Positions 7,040 to 14,027 of a DNA stretch of 16,579 nt are shown piece after piece; position 1 is the first letter of the stretch; each line of letters starts with the position of its first letter. A program made the translations under genes and the position numbers. This DNA comes from an uncultured Colwellia sp. GTDB lineage: Bacteria; Pseudomonadota; Gammaproteobacteria; Enterobacterales; Alteromonadaceae. The stretch covers positions 1 to 16,579 of the forward strand of contig CAJWBY010000104.1 in assembly GCA_913020705.1 (NCBI GenBank). Direction: 5' to 3'. The notes beneath the pieces are model-generated. The model had not been told where the DNA came from, did no database searches, and was given only the letters and a program-made list of their open reading frames with translations.

Positions 7040-9931
7040 TTATTTAAACACCTTGTCTATCGCAATTACTTCAACATTTTTCTTTGGTAGCGTTAACTTG
7101 TAGCTTTCGATTATTTTATCGGTAGCTAGAAGCTCTGCAGGCTTATCACTATTGTATTTTAATGGTGATACTTGTTCAGACAACAAACGTTTCTTCATAT
7201 CTTTGCCATCACCAGAAATGAAAACATAATGAATATCATCAGTTTGCAAGTTTTCTTTAATAACACGATTCACATCGGCTAATGATAGTTTTTCAAACTC
7301 GCCACGTACGTACTTAACAAACTCTTCTGTTTGATAAAACTCACTATCAAGTGCATAACCTAACTGCTGATCTTGGCTAGCAACTAGTTGCGGCGCATAG
7401 TTAGTTAAATAATTACGTGTTGCCTGAAAATCTTTTTCGCTCATGCCATTTTCAATCAACTTGTCCAATTCATACAAGGCTGCACGCGTTGCGAAATGGG
7501 CATCATTATTTGAACGCAAAGGACGTAACCAAACTTGAAAAATTTGGCTTGAACGGCCTAAGTTTGCATCAGGTTTCGTTTGGTACATGCCACGAGGGAA
7601 ATATTCAATATAAGAATAATCACCGTAGTTCATACCACGAGCTTGACGTATTTGTTGATACAAGTAACTGTTAGAACTACGATGTTCACCAAAGTATGAA
7701 CGCACTAACCAAAGCGCTGCCCAATCTTTGTCACTTCGAATAGTATCGATTGGGAAGCCAAAAGATACCGCGGTAGATTGCGCATTTTTTTCTACAATAG
7801 TCGCATGATGACCTTTTAAAACAGGGGCTTTAGCAATAGTTAACCGTTTTTCATCACCCTCAGGTAAAGTCGCTAAGTCGCTCATTAACTGAGCTTTCAA
7901 ATCATTTGGTATAGCGCCAGTAATACCTAAGTTTAATTTTGCTTGCGTAAGTTGAGAACGGTAGAAAGCTTTTACATCTTCAATGGTAATTGCTGCTAAG
8001 TCAGACAAGTCGCCACTATTAAAGTTTTCATAAACATGTCCTTGATAAAGTTCGCTATAAAGCACCTCTTTACCTAATTCTTCATCATTCGAAGATTTAA
8101 GACCTGATTTAATACCGTCAATTAATTCTTTTTTCAAACGCTTAAAATCATCTTCACGCCAGCCTGGATTAAGCAGTTGGTCACTAATAAGTGTATACCA
8201 CTGTGTAGCATTATCTTTGTGAATACGACCAGTAAATGACATCATCTCTTTATCAAGCTGAGACGAAAATCTTCCCGCTAAAGGATATAAACCTTTTTTG
8301 ATATCTTGGTAGCTACGTGTTTCTGAACCACCTTGAGTTAACATTCGCGCGGTTAATGCTGCCACACCTTTTTTACCTACAGGATCTGCTGCTGCACCGG
8401 TATAAAATAGAAAGTTAACATCAATCAACGGCGAGTCATTAGTCTTATCTAAAACAGTAAACTGCGGAGCGCTAGGCTGAGCCATTTTCATTGCAATTTT
8501 TGCAACCGCACCATTTAAGTCAACTTCTTGATCAAAACCAGCAACTTTATCTAATGCAGATAATGTCACGGTTGTGCGATTTTCATCGATAAAATATTTG
8601 TTGGCGATGAGTTGTATATCTTCAGCTGAAATATTATCAAAGCTATTATATAGGTGGTTAATCGTCTCAGGATCGCGATCAAAGTGCATATAACTGGCGA
8701 GTGTTGAAGCAATAGATTCTGAAGAATCTAAGCTATTCACAAAACTATATTTCAAATTAGATTTTAAGTTATCAAGTTTTTCTGAAGAAACAAGTTCGGT
8801 GCGCACTTGAGCATAGGTACGGTTCACAGCATCACGAACTGCCGCTAAATCTTTTTCTTCATTTACCTTGATGAAAACGTGACGTAAGCCAGCATCTTTT
8901 GTTTCAGGATTATAATTAAACATTTGGCTCGCCAACTGCTTATCAACAACGAGCTCTTGATACAATGCTGAGTTATTTGAAAAATATAATTCAGAAATTA
9001 AATCTAATGCAGCACGATCTTTTTTCTTAGGTTGCCAATCAGCACCTTTATATGAAACTAATAGCCAATGACCCGGTAAACCATCAAATTTTTCATGAAC
9101 ATATTTCGCTGCTTCTTGCTTTGGCTCTGGTGCAATGTTGTTAACAAATTCACCTTTTTGCCAATTGCCCCAATGCTTCTCAACCATCGCCATTGTTGCT
9201 TCAGGTTCAACATCACCGACAATGACGAGGGAAACATATTCTGGTTTATAAAACTGTTTGAAAAACTGTTCGCCATAAGCTATTTGGTTAGGCATAGCTT
9301 CTACATCTTCAAAGAATCCCATTGTTGTATGTTTATACGTATGGGTATCGAATGCTTCTTTTCGTACAGCCGCTAACAACTTACGCGTTGGGCTAGCATT
9401 ATTCTTTAAGTATTCGCCTTTTACCGTTAATGCCTCAGTTTTAAACTGTGCATCGGTGTATTTAAGGTTTTTAAAGTGATCCGCTTGAATTTCTAATACT
9501 TTATCTAAATGATCTTTAGAGAAATCTAAGTGATAATTAGTGTAATCGTTTGTTGTGTAGGCACCATTGTCAACACCTGCATTTTTAAACAAATCAGCAT
9601 AAACATCTTGTGGAAATTTATCTGAACCTTTAAACATCATATGTTCAAAGAAATGCGCAAAACCTGTTTTTCCAACTTCGTCTTCATCACGAGAACCTAC
9701 AGAAACAGGAATTTGTACTGAAACAAGATCAGGATAGTCTGTTTTTACCACCAATACACGTAATCCATTATCTAATTCTTTGAACAGATATTTTTGACTA
9801 AAGACTTTGTTCGCATTACTTGAGGATGATTGCATTGCCCCGTTGTTATTAGATTCAGGCGAGGTTGCCATGCAGGCAGATAACGTTAAACTTGCGGCTA
9901 TTACAGCAGCTAAATATTTCTTTTTCATCAT
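7040..9931 (-). CDS. Lipoprotein M16 (pitrilysin/insulinase family) zinc metallopeptidase
   Basis: This 963-residue peptidase probably degrades peptides in the periplasm or at the outer membrane. Residues 1-20 form a lipoprotein signal ending in LSAC (C20). Position +2 is Met, which fits outer-membrane sorting. A Ser/Asn-rich linker follows, up to about residue 41. The N-terminal M16 domain carries the inverted zinc motif HFFEH (His93, Glu96, His97), with the third ligand Glu173 in VKGEYL at the usual spacing of about 76 residues. The C-terminal half is a second M16-type repeat without HxxEH. It keeps the RGMNYGDYSY segment (around residues 763-775), which in this family helps bind substrate. 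Its length equals that of a full two-half enzyme, so no partner subunit is needed. The start is one of two adjacent ATGs (9931 or 9928) behind AAGGGAA. The sodium channel gene lies 143 bp upstream on the same strand with no clear terminator between, so read-through is possible. Confidence 0.95.
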   Translation of the reverse strand: MMKKKYLAAVIAASLTLSACMATSPESNNNGAMQSSSSNANKVFSQKYLFKELDNGLRVLVVKTDYPDLVSVQIPVSVGSRDEDEVGKTGFAHFFEHMMFKGSDKFPQDVYADLFKNAGVDNGAYTTNDYTNYHLDFSKDHLDKVLEIQADHFKNLKYTDAQFKTEALTVKGEYLKNNASPTRKLLAAVRKEAFDTHTYKHTTMGFFEDVEAMPNQIAYGEQFFKQFYKPEYVSLVIVGDVEPEATMAMVEKHWGNWQKGEFVNNIAPEPKQEAAKYVHEKFDGLPGHWLLVSYKGADWQPKKKDRAALDLISELYFSNNSALYQELVVDKQLASQMFNYNPETKDAGLRHVFIKVNEEKDLAAVRDAVNRTYAQVRTELVSSEKLDNLKSNLKYSFVNSLDSSESIASTLASYMHFDRDPETINHLYNSFDNISAEDIQLIANKYFIDENRTTVTLSALDKVAGFDQEVDLNGAVAKIAMKMAQPSAPQFTVLDKTNDSPLIDVNFLFYTGAAADPVGKKGVAALTARMLTQGGSETRSYQDIKKGLYPLAGRFSSQLDKEMMSFTGRIHKDNATQWYTLISDQLLNPGWREDDFKRLKKELIDGIKSGLKSSNDEELGKEVLYSELYQGHVYENFNSGDLSDLAAITIEDVKAFYRSQLTQAKLNLGITGAIPNDLKAQLMSDLATLPEGDEKRLTIAKAPVLKGHHATIVEKNAQSTAVSFGFPIDTIRSDKDWAALWLVRSYFGEHRSSNSYLYQQIRQARGMNYGDYSYIEYFPRGMYQTKPDANLGRSSQIFQVWLRPLRSNNDAHFATRAALYELDKLIENGMSEKDFQATRNYLTNYAPQLVASQDQQLGYALDSEFYQTEEFVKYVRGEFEKLSLADVNRVIKENLQTDDIHYVFISGDGKDMKKRLLSEQVSPLKYNSDKPAELLATDKIIESYKLTLPKKNVEVIAIDKVFK

Positions 9932-10074
9932 AGTTCCCTTTTTTATTATGGCTGTATCTTATGTAACTATGGGAAATTTTTCATTAAATTTTCAAGGATA
10001 ACCAAAGGTATCATGTAACAAATTAAGTACACACCATCAAAATAGTCATCCTCGAAAAGCGAATGTGCTCATTT

Positions 10075-10875
10075 TCATTCTTTCATTTTATTAATCAGAG
10101 CATCAATTTTGGCTTCTAACTTTAAAATATCTTCTTTAGTCGCTTGAATTTTATTGGGTTTACTTTCTTCTTCATGCATAACTTGCATAGCATCAACAAT
10201 GATACCAATAAATAAATTGAGTACAGCAAAACTGGTAATGATGATAAAAGGAACAAAGAAAAACCAAGACTGAGGATAAAGTTCCATGGTGGGTCGTACT
10301 ATGCCCATAGACCAACTTTCCAATGTCATCACTTGAAAAAGAGTATAAGCCGAGGCACCAATGCTGCCAAACCATTCCTGCATATTTGCATCAGGGTTTG
10401 TGCCAAATAACTTTGTAGTCAAAACGGCGGATACGTAAAAAATAACACTGAGAACACCAACCACTGATGCCATACCCGGTAAAGAATGACCAAGCGCACC
10501 AATAACTCGACGCATTTGTGGCACGATTGAAAAGAGTCTCAGAACCCGAAGGATCCTAAACGCTCGGAGCACAGATAAAGGTCCGCTGCTTGGAGCCCAA
10601 GAAATCGCAACAATAATAAAGTCAAACCAGTTCCAGCCTGAACGGAAGAATGACGCACGATAGACAATAAGCTTTAACAACAACTCAATCGTAAATATAT
10701 ACAGAATAATGGAATCGATAACACCGAGTGTCTCTGCATGTACTTTGCCAAAATCACTGGTTTCTACCCCCAAAGTGACTGCATTAAACAAGATTACCGC
10801 TATTAAAAAATTCTGAAAAAGTTTACTTTCAACGAGTCGATTTAAAACACCACCCGATTTAACAACTAAAAACAT
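10075..10875 (-). CDS. Voltage-gated sodium channel of the BacNav (NaChBac/NavAb) family
   Basis: This homotetrameric inner-membrane channel should admit Na+ on depolarisation. With the ATG at 10875 it is 266 residues, almost the same as NavAb. S1 starts near residue 20 (FLIAVILFNAVTLGVETS). S4 carries four gating arginines at three-residue spacing, Arg104, 107, 110 and 113, in LRAFRILRVLRLF. The S4-S5 linker reads VPQMRRVIGAL. The pore has FQVMTLESWSMGIVRP (TLESWSM at 184-190, Glu186 in the filter ring), identical to NavAb and characteristic of Na+ selectivity. After S6 (NLFIGIIVDAM) the tail ends in a heptad-type coiled coil, about 244-266, which tetramerises these channels. The frame stays open upstream to a TTG at 10944, but that would add 23 residues not seen in the family, and the likely promoter overlaps it. 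Neither start has a strong ribosome-binding site. Such channels are linked to Na+ homeostasis, pH and motility in other marine or alkaliphilic bacteria. Confidence 0.95.
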   Translation of the reverse strand: MFLVVKSGGVLNRLVESKLFQNFLIAVILFNAVTLGVETSDFGKVHAETLGVIDSIILYIFTIELLLKLIVYRASFFRSGWNWFDFIIVAISWAPSSGPLSVLRAFRILRVLRLFSIVPQMRRVIGALGHSLPGMASVVGVLSVIFYVSAVLTTKLFGTNPDANMQEWFGSIGASAYTLFQVMTLESWSMGIVRPTMELYPQSWFFFVPFIIITSFAVLNLFIGIIVDAMQVMHEEESKPNKIQATKEDILKLEAKIDALINKMKE

Positions 10876-11257
10876 TAAATTTACCAAGATAAAATACACT
10901 AAATCATAAGTTGGGGTAATAAAATTGACTTCAAGCCCGATCAAAAAAACGATTAAAACAAGGTGCGTAATTAGACACCTTCGAGAGATTTAAATTGATA
11001 ATAAGGATATTGAGGTTAAATAGGCATACCTCTGAACTATTTCCCTACAAGTAATGTTGATTTTAGATAAGGCTAGCAATATTAGGAACGTACAGAAAGG
11101 AGAAGTGCGCATGGGTTCACCCTAGAAAGTGACTAAGCTAACCGTCACTAATGCCAAGCTGTGGGCTGATGACTTTAGCCAATAAGTCGTTCAGCCTATG
11201 GTTAACTTATTCAGTAACGCGGTCATTACTGACTATATTTTTTACCCGTTATAAACC
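10876..11257. other. Intergenic region with hairpins and a possible small + strand transcript
   Basis: This stretch lies between two - strand genes and holds no convincing protein gene. Near the channel promoter are two short inverted repeats: AAGGTG/CACCTT (10960-10965 with 10976-10981) and GAGGT/ACCTC (11012-11016 with 11028-11032). On the + strand there is a promoter-like pair, TTGATT 11057-11062 and TATTAG 11080-11085, with 17-bp spacing. It is followed by AAAGGAG (11096-11102) and a four-codon ORF at 11111 (Met-Gly-Ser-Pro-stop). A hairpin at 11157-11203 comes next (GGCTGA/TCAGCC plus GACTT/AAGTC, outer pairs largely G-U). TCAGTAA/TTACTGA (11211-11232) is followed by a run of six T. All are seen by eye; a functional RNA here is inference. 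Confidence 0.3.
10916..10944 (-). promoter_or_regulatory. Possible promoter of the sodium channel gene
   Basis: On the - strand, TTGATC (10944-10939) and TATTAC (10921-10916) are separated by exactly 17 bp. Initiation near 10909 would leave a leader of about 35 nt before the ATG at 10875. The -35 covers the alternative TTG start, which argues against that start. Both boxes are imperfect matches. Confidence 0.35.
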
Positions 11258-11998
11258 TTAACTTAAATTCTGGTCGTATTGAGTCAATCGATTAAAATTA
11301 ATCATTTTTCTCAACTCCTCGCCATATGCCGTTCCACGTTCTGAATATTTATTTAAACCGTGACTTAACTCATTACCCGTTACTATATTCCCCTTCTGTC
11401 GCAAAGAATATCGGATATTACGAAGTGAAATATAGGCATTATGGGTATTCAAATTCATCATATAACTGCGCACAGAATCTTGTGGGGAACGAAACGAAGC
11501 AACTTCGTGCCCTTTGCCGCTATCCCTTCCTTTAGGCACTATTCCACACCCTTTCTTAAAACACCATTGACCAAAAAAATTATTACCTTGCTGAGCAAAT
11601 CGAGCTGTGCCCCATGCGCTCTCATTAGCCGCTTGAGCAAGAACCAAAGAAGCTGGAATTTCATCAACACGAAGAGTCAATACCTCACATAAAGTCCGAT
11701 TTTTCAGATCGCCCTCATTGATACGGTATTTTTTACCCAAATCTAAAAGCGCGCTGTTATGGGATACAGACTCTCCTTCACATTGCGTTAATACAAGTTT
11801 TCTATCTTGCTTAATTTCAATGTTCAACTCTGTAACTATTGGTAAAAAATAATTGAAGAACATAGTTTTCCTATCTTTCCCGGCAGGTGCTTCAGCAAAG
11901 TTTGGAGGTGTCACCTTTGCAAAAAAAATCAACCAAATGCTTGCAACGAAAATCGCAATTATCGCTAATTTGATGCTGTTATCTTTTATTAATTTCAT
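11258..11998 (-). CDS. Bax-like membrane-anchored N-acetylglucosaminidase (GH73 family)
   Basis: This 246-residue protein resembles the E. coli Bax family, predicted to cleave beta-N-acetylglucosaminyl bonds in peptidoglycan. An N-terminal membrane anchor (about residues 9-27) is followed by PPNFAEAPAGKDRK and FFNYFLPIV, both family signatures. The catalytic domain contains IPASLVLAQAANESAWGTAR, with Glu126 the predicted catalytic acid, then GNNFFGQWCF and GCGIVP. The C-terminal part (SVRSYMMNLNTHNAY, then NKYSERGTAYGEEL and RKMINFN) is also family-typical. The catalytic domain should face the periplasm. I chose ATG 11998; the frame can start at a GTG at 12004, adding Met-Asp, but neither has a strong ribosome-binding site. 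It stands alone. No clear U-tract terminator is seen on its strand before the sodium channel gene. Confidence 0.92.
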   Translation of the reverse strand: MKLIKDNSIKLAIIAIFVASIWLIFFAKVTPPNFAEAPAGKDRKTMFFNYFLPIVTELNIEIKQDRKLVLTQCEGESVSHNSALLDLGKKYRINEGDLKNRTLCEVLTLRVDEIPASLVLAQAANESAWGTARFAQQGNNFFGQWCFKKGCGIVPKGRDSGKGHEVASFRSPQDSVRSYMMNLNTHNAYISLRNIRYSLRQKGNIVTGNELSHGLNKYSERGTAYGEELRKMINFNRLTQYDQNLS

Positions 11999-12401
11999 AT
12001 CCACTCAGCTATTGTTAGTACTACGGTGAGAATATTAACATATAACAGCCTTCCTTTTAGGGGATAAGTAATTGTTCAAGTTAATTTAAATTTTTCAAAC
12101 GCAAATCTTTTTTATGTACTTAGAAAATTTTTTAGATGCTCGGTATTTATAAAAACAAAAAAGACGAATCATTTCTGATTCGCCTTTTTAAGTTTTACAA
12201 ACTTAATTAACAACTAATGTCAGTCGGGTTATTAAGTTTACTGTCACTAATGCCACATTACAGATCTTATTTATTAAAAATCCGCCTCATAAGCACGGTT
12301 TTTTCGGTGCAGACGGTAGAATAAACATTAGAATCAGTGACTACTGAAGATAATGACTCAGGCCCTATTGATTATCTCAGATTGAACGAATTGAAATATC
12401 T
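11999..12401. other. Intergenic region between the Bax-like gene and the small hypothetical gene
   Basis: There is no gene that I can support. It contains the terminator at 12158-12189. There is also a 10-pair hairpin with one bulged A at 12344-12380 (CTGA-a-GATAAT with ATTATCTCAG, 16-nt loop) in the 3' flank of the gene at 12402. A 14-bp perfect palindrome TATCTTTAAAGATA (12397-12410) covers that gene's stop codon. The 5' flank of the Bax-like gene (11999-12150) is AT-rich, with no clear promoter match. Confidence 0.5.
12158..12189 (-). terminator. Terminator, copy 1 of a repeated terminator hairpin
   Basis: Arms 12158-12171 and 12176-12189 pair over 14 positions around the loop TTTC. On the + strand transcript one position is an A-C mismatch, while on the - strand it is a G-U wobble. 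The T run is also longer on the - strand. It therefore most likely ends transcription coming from the gene at 12402-12779. It differs from the copy at 13935-13966 at three positions. Confidence 0.75.
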
Positions 12402-12779
12402 TTAAAGATAGAACCCGTTATCCGTTAGCCAATTTTCGGCAGCTTGTCTGTTTAAAAATTTATACAAAGGAACGCCTGCGTTCTCGATATGCTGCTGAAT
12501 GTGTTTTCCTTGATCCATATTATCCACTAGCCAGCATTCGGCTTGCTGATTGTTTCTCGTTAACTCGATAGTCAGATTGTGTTTGAAGTTCAGAACTTCT
12601 TCAGAAACTCGCCAACCCCGAAGATCAGCAAATAACGCCCATCTATCATTTCGCACCCTAGAGATCGTTTCATCAAGTATGGTTAAATAACCGATGTCAG
12701 CTTGTATATTCCAGTCTCCTGAAATTTTTGCCACAACGATGTTATTTGTCAGCTCAACAGTGTAAGTTGGTTTAGTCAT
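12402..12779 (-). CDS. Small hypothetical protein, possible STAS/SpoIIAA-like fold
   Basis: I do not recognise this 125-residue protein with certainty. It has no signal peptide or membrane segment and should be cytoplasmic. The pattern is alternating strands and helices: YTVELTNNIVVAKISGDWN (6-24) as two strands, a helix about 26-42, a strand RWALFADLRGW (46-56), a helix about 58-75, a strand AECWLVDN (80-87), a helix about 90-100, a short strand PLYKFLN, and a final helix (RQAAENWLTDNG). This order resembles SpoIIAA/STAS-type domains, where such proteins act as regulators or partner-binding modules. That is a fold impression, not a homology call. The start ATG at 12779 has no clear ribosome-binding site. 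It is followed by hairpins and a terminator about 210 bp downstream, so it is probably monocistronic. Confidence 0.75.
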   Translation of the reverse strand: MTKPTYTVELTNNIVVAKISGDWNIQADIGYLTILDETISRVRNDRWALFADLRGWRVSEEVLNFKHNLTIELTRNNQQAECWLVDNMDQGKHIQQHIENAGVPLYKFLNRQAAENWLTDNGFYL

Positions 12780-13275
12780 ATATAGATGGCAATTTAAGGC
12801 TATGTTGAATGCAACAATAAGTCCATTACAGCCTGCTTAATTTCCTTTCAATTTATTTCCTAAGAATACCAATAGCGTACAAGGTATCGTTTGTTCTCTC
12901 TCTGGGCAAGTATTTTGAACAAAATTTGTCCAACAAAAAATTAAAAGGGTTCTGTATTGCATCGAGTACGATTAAAGGTACTTATCTAACTCCCATAAAT
13001 CGCTTCTAAGAAGACATCAAATTTTTCAATTTGTTATGTCAACTAAACGACAAAATGAGCGTTAATTTTCTAAGTATCGACAACCGTTGATAGCCTGACT
13101 TATCAATGGTTGCTCTTTTATCCCTTTCCAGTACATCTGGATAGCGAAGTCCCACTCATTGTTGTCTAATATGAAAGGATGAGCTTATAAAGCCTTTGTT
13201 GTAAAATCGTAAAAATGCACCATCAGGCACTTGATGAATTTATTTTGTTCTATATAGACAATCACCTCATTCCTG
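12780..13275. other. Intergenic region with a probable decayed coding fragment
   Basis: There is no intact gene. The part next to the DUF4389 gene (13062-13239, - strand) reads like broken coding sequence and is listed separately. Inside it, CAACCGTTGATA (13081-13092) and TATCAATGGTTG (13101-13112) form a 12-pair hairpin with one G-U pair on the + strand, followed by CTCTTTTAT. This would be a weak + strand terminator with no + strand gene before it. The rest, 12780-13060, is the AT-rich upstream flank of the gene at 12779; I see no clear promoter or ORF there. Confidence 0.5.
13062..13239 (-). pseudogene. Possible frameshifted gene remnant, family not recognised
   Basis: On the - strand, 13187-13062 reads as 41 sense codons ending in TAA, with protein-like composition rich in Trp, Tyr, Asp and Glu (for example LDNNEWDFAIQMYWKGIKEQ). 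Just upstream, in another frame, 13239-13192 reads HQVPDGAFLRFYNKGF, which also looks coding. Joining them needs a shift of frame near 13185-13195. A third frame further upstream (13278-13240) is open too. No start codon with a ribosome-binding site is present. Chance ORFs in AT-rich DNA cannot be excluded, and the fragment matches no family I know. Confidence 0.3.
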
Positions 13276-13593
13276 TTATAAATCCCTTGAAGAGTATTTA
13301 TAAGCTGATTTATCATCAGGCCAGCCGCTTAACGGGAAAGGATATTTATTTGAGTTTACCGTTAAAAAATCATTAATTTGGTAAATATATTTATTTAAAC
13401 TTTGACCAAATAGTTTTAAACCAGCATTTGGTTTACCTGTTATTAATAACGAGAAAAATTGAAATACGGCAATTAAGGTAACCATAAAGCGGGCGAAACC
13501 ACCGATAAATCCGAAAAGTATCATAAAGAGCCCTCGCATCCATACGCTGGTATTTTTCCAGTTTTTTGTTTCTGTAGAATTAATTTCTCGCAT
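13276..13593 (-). CDS. DUF4389 family small membrane protein
   Basis: This 105-residue protein fits the DUF4389 pattern, whose function is unknown. A polar N-terminus up to Trp18 and Arg20 is followed by a hydrophobic hairpin of two segments (about 20-35 and 36-52). The signature ITGKPNAGLKLFGQSLNKYI (51-70) comes next, and then FLTVNSNKYPFPLSGWP (76-92), which is typical of the family's conserved 'PFP..WP' end. Length is usual for single-domain members. AGAGGTG lies 6-7 bases before the ATG at 13593, a good ribosome-binding site. It should be an inner-membrane protein. Its neighbours give no hint of a partner, and the decayed fragment starts directly after its stop. Confidence 0.85.
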   Translation of the reverse strand: MREINSTETKNWKNTSVWMRGLFMILFGFIGGFARFMVTLIAVFQFFSLLITGKPNAGLKLFGQSLNKYIYQINDFLTVNSNKYPFPLSGWPDDKSAYKYSSRDL

Positions 13594-13826
13594 AATACAC
13601 CTCTTATTTACTTCATTTTTTTGATACTAGTTACTTATAAGCAAAAATAAAACCAACTGTTTAACTGTATGTTTTTTTATAAGGTTAATAAGAATTGGTT
13701 TTAATCATTTTGTTAAAATAACTAATTATCGGTCTATTTAGCTAATTAACATTGTTATTAGCTCTTTGATTTTTAGGTTCATACCTAAGCGTATAGGGAA
13801 CGGCAGCTAATCTCACTCAATACGCC

Positions 13827-13919
13827 ATGGTAACCAAAGATAGTTTATTACTTAAATTAAATGCAAAGACTATTGAAACCTTACGATTAAATTATCTGAA
13901 AGATGAAGATGATAGTTAA
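13827..13919 (+). CDS. Possible 30-residue small ORF
   Basis: ATG at 13827 to TAA at 13917-13919 encodes a short, mostly helical peptide (MVTKDSLLLKLNAKTIETLR and an acidic end). The frame is open back to a TAG at 13794. It has no Shine-Dalgarno. It ends 15 bp before a hairpin with a T run on the + strand, which is the arrangement expected of a small gene. It may equally be a chance ORF or the tail of a lost gene. Confidence 0.2.
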   Translation: MVTKDSLLLKLNAKTIETLRLNYLKDEDDS

Positions 13920-13934
13920 CTTTCACATTTAACA

Positions 13935-13966
13935 AAAAAGGCGAACCATTTCTGGTTCGCCTTTTT
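13935..13966 (-). terminator. Bidirectional terminator after gcvP, copy 2 of a repeated terminator hairpin
   Basis: Arms 13935-13948 and 13953-13966 are perfectly complementary over 14 bp around TTTC, with A and T runs on both sides, so it can work on either strand. It lies about 60 bp past the gcvP stop. Compared with copy 1 at 12158-12189, one pair changed from C-G to T-A on both arms, a compensatory change. Confidence 0.9.
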
Positions 13967-14027
13967 ATTTTATCAATCAAATATTTGCCCTCCGATAAAA
14001 ACCTTGGAGATGACTAATCTGAAAAAT

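Larger units (their letters stand above)
13594..14027. other. Intergenic region between the DUF4389 gene and gcvP
   Basis: The - strand side near 13594-13700 should hold the DUF4389 promoter, but I see no good match. On the + strand there is a bulged 10-pair hairpin (AGCTAAT..AAC with GTT..ATTAGCT, 13740-13763) followed by CTTTGATTTTT. There is also a perfect operator-like palindrome TTAGGT-TCAT-ACCTAA (13773-13788). A 30-codon + strand ORF (13827-13919) and the bidirectional terminator (13935-13966) follow. Confidence 0.5.

Noticed and set aside
1..7637. 14-bp match GTAGTTCATACCAC at base 1 and near 7624
   Set aside because: Both copies are within coding sequences in unrelated contexts; no extension; consistent with chance.
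9807..10001. + strand ORF with a hydrophobic stretch over the M16 signal peptide region
   Set aside because: The hydrophobicity arises from the complement of the M16 signal-sequence codons; no ribosome-binding site or family signature.
11144..12255. 13-bp direct repeat GTCACTAATGCCA at 11144 and 12243
   Set aside because: A 13-bp match between two sites in a window this size is near chance, and the flanks do not extend it.
13081..13112. 12-pair hairpin with following CTCTTTTAT as a + strand terminator
   Set aside because: No + strand gene precedes it, and it lies in the probable coding fragment on the other strand; reported only as part of the intergenic description.
13628..13656. TTGGTT / TAACTA pair with 17-bp spacing upstream of the DUF4389 gene
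   Set aside because: The -10 matches the consensus at only two positions; spacing alone is not enough.
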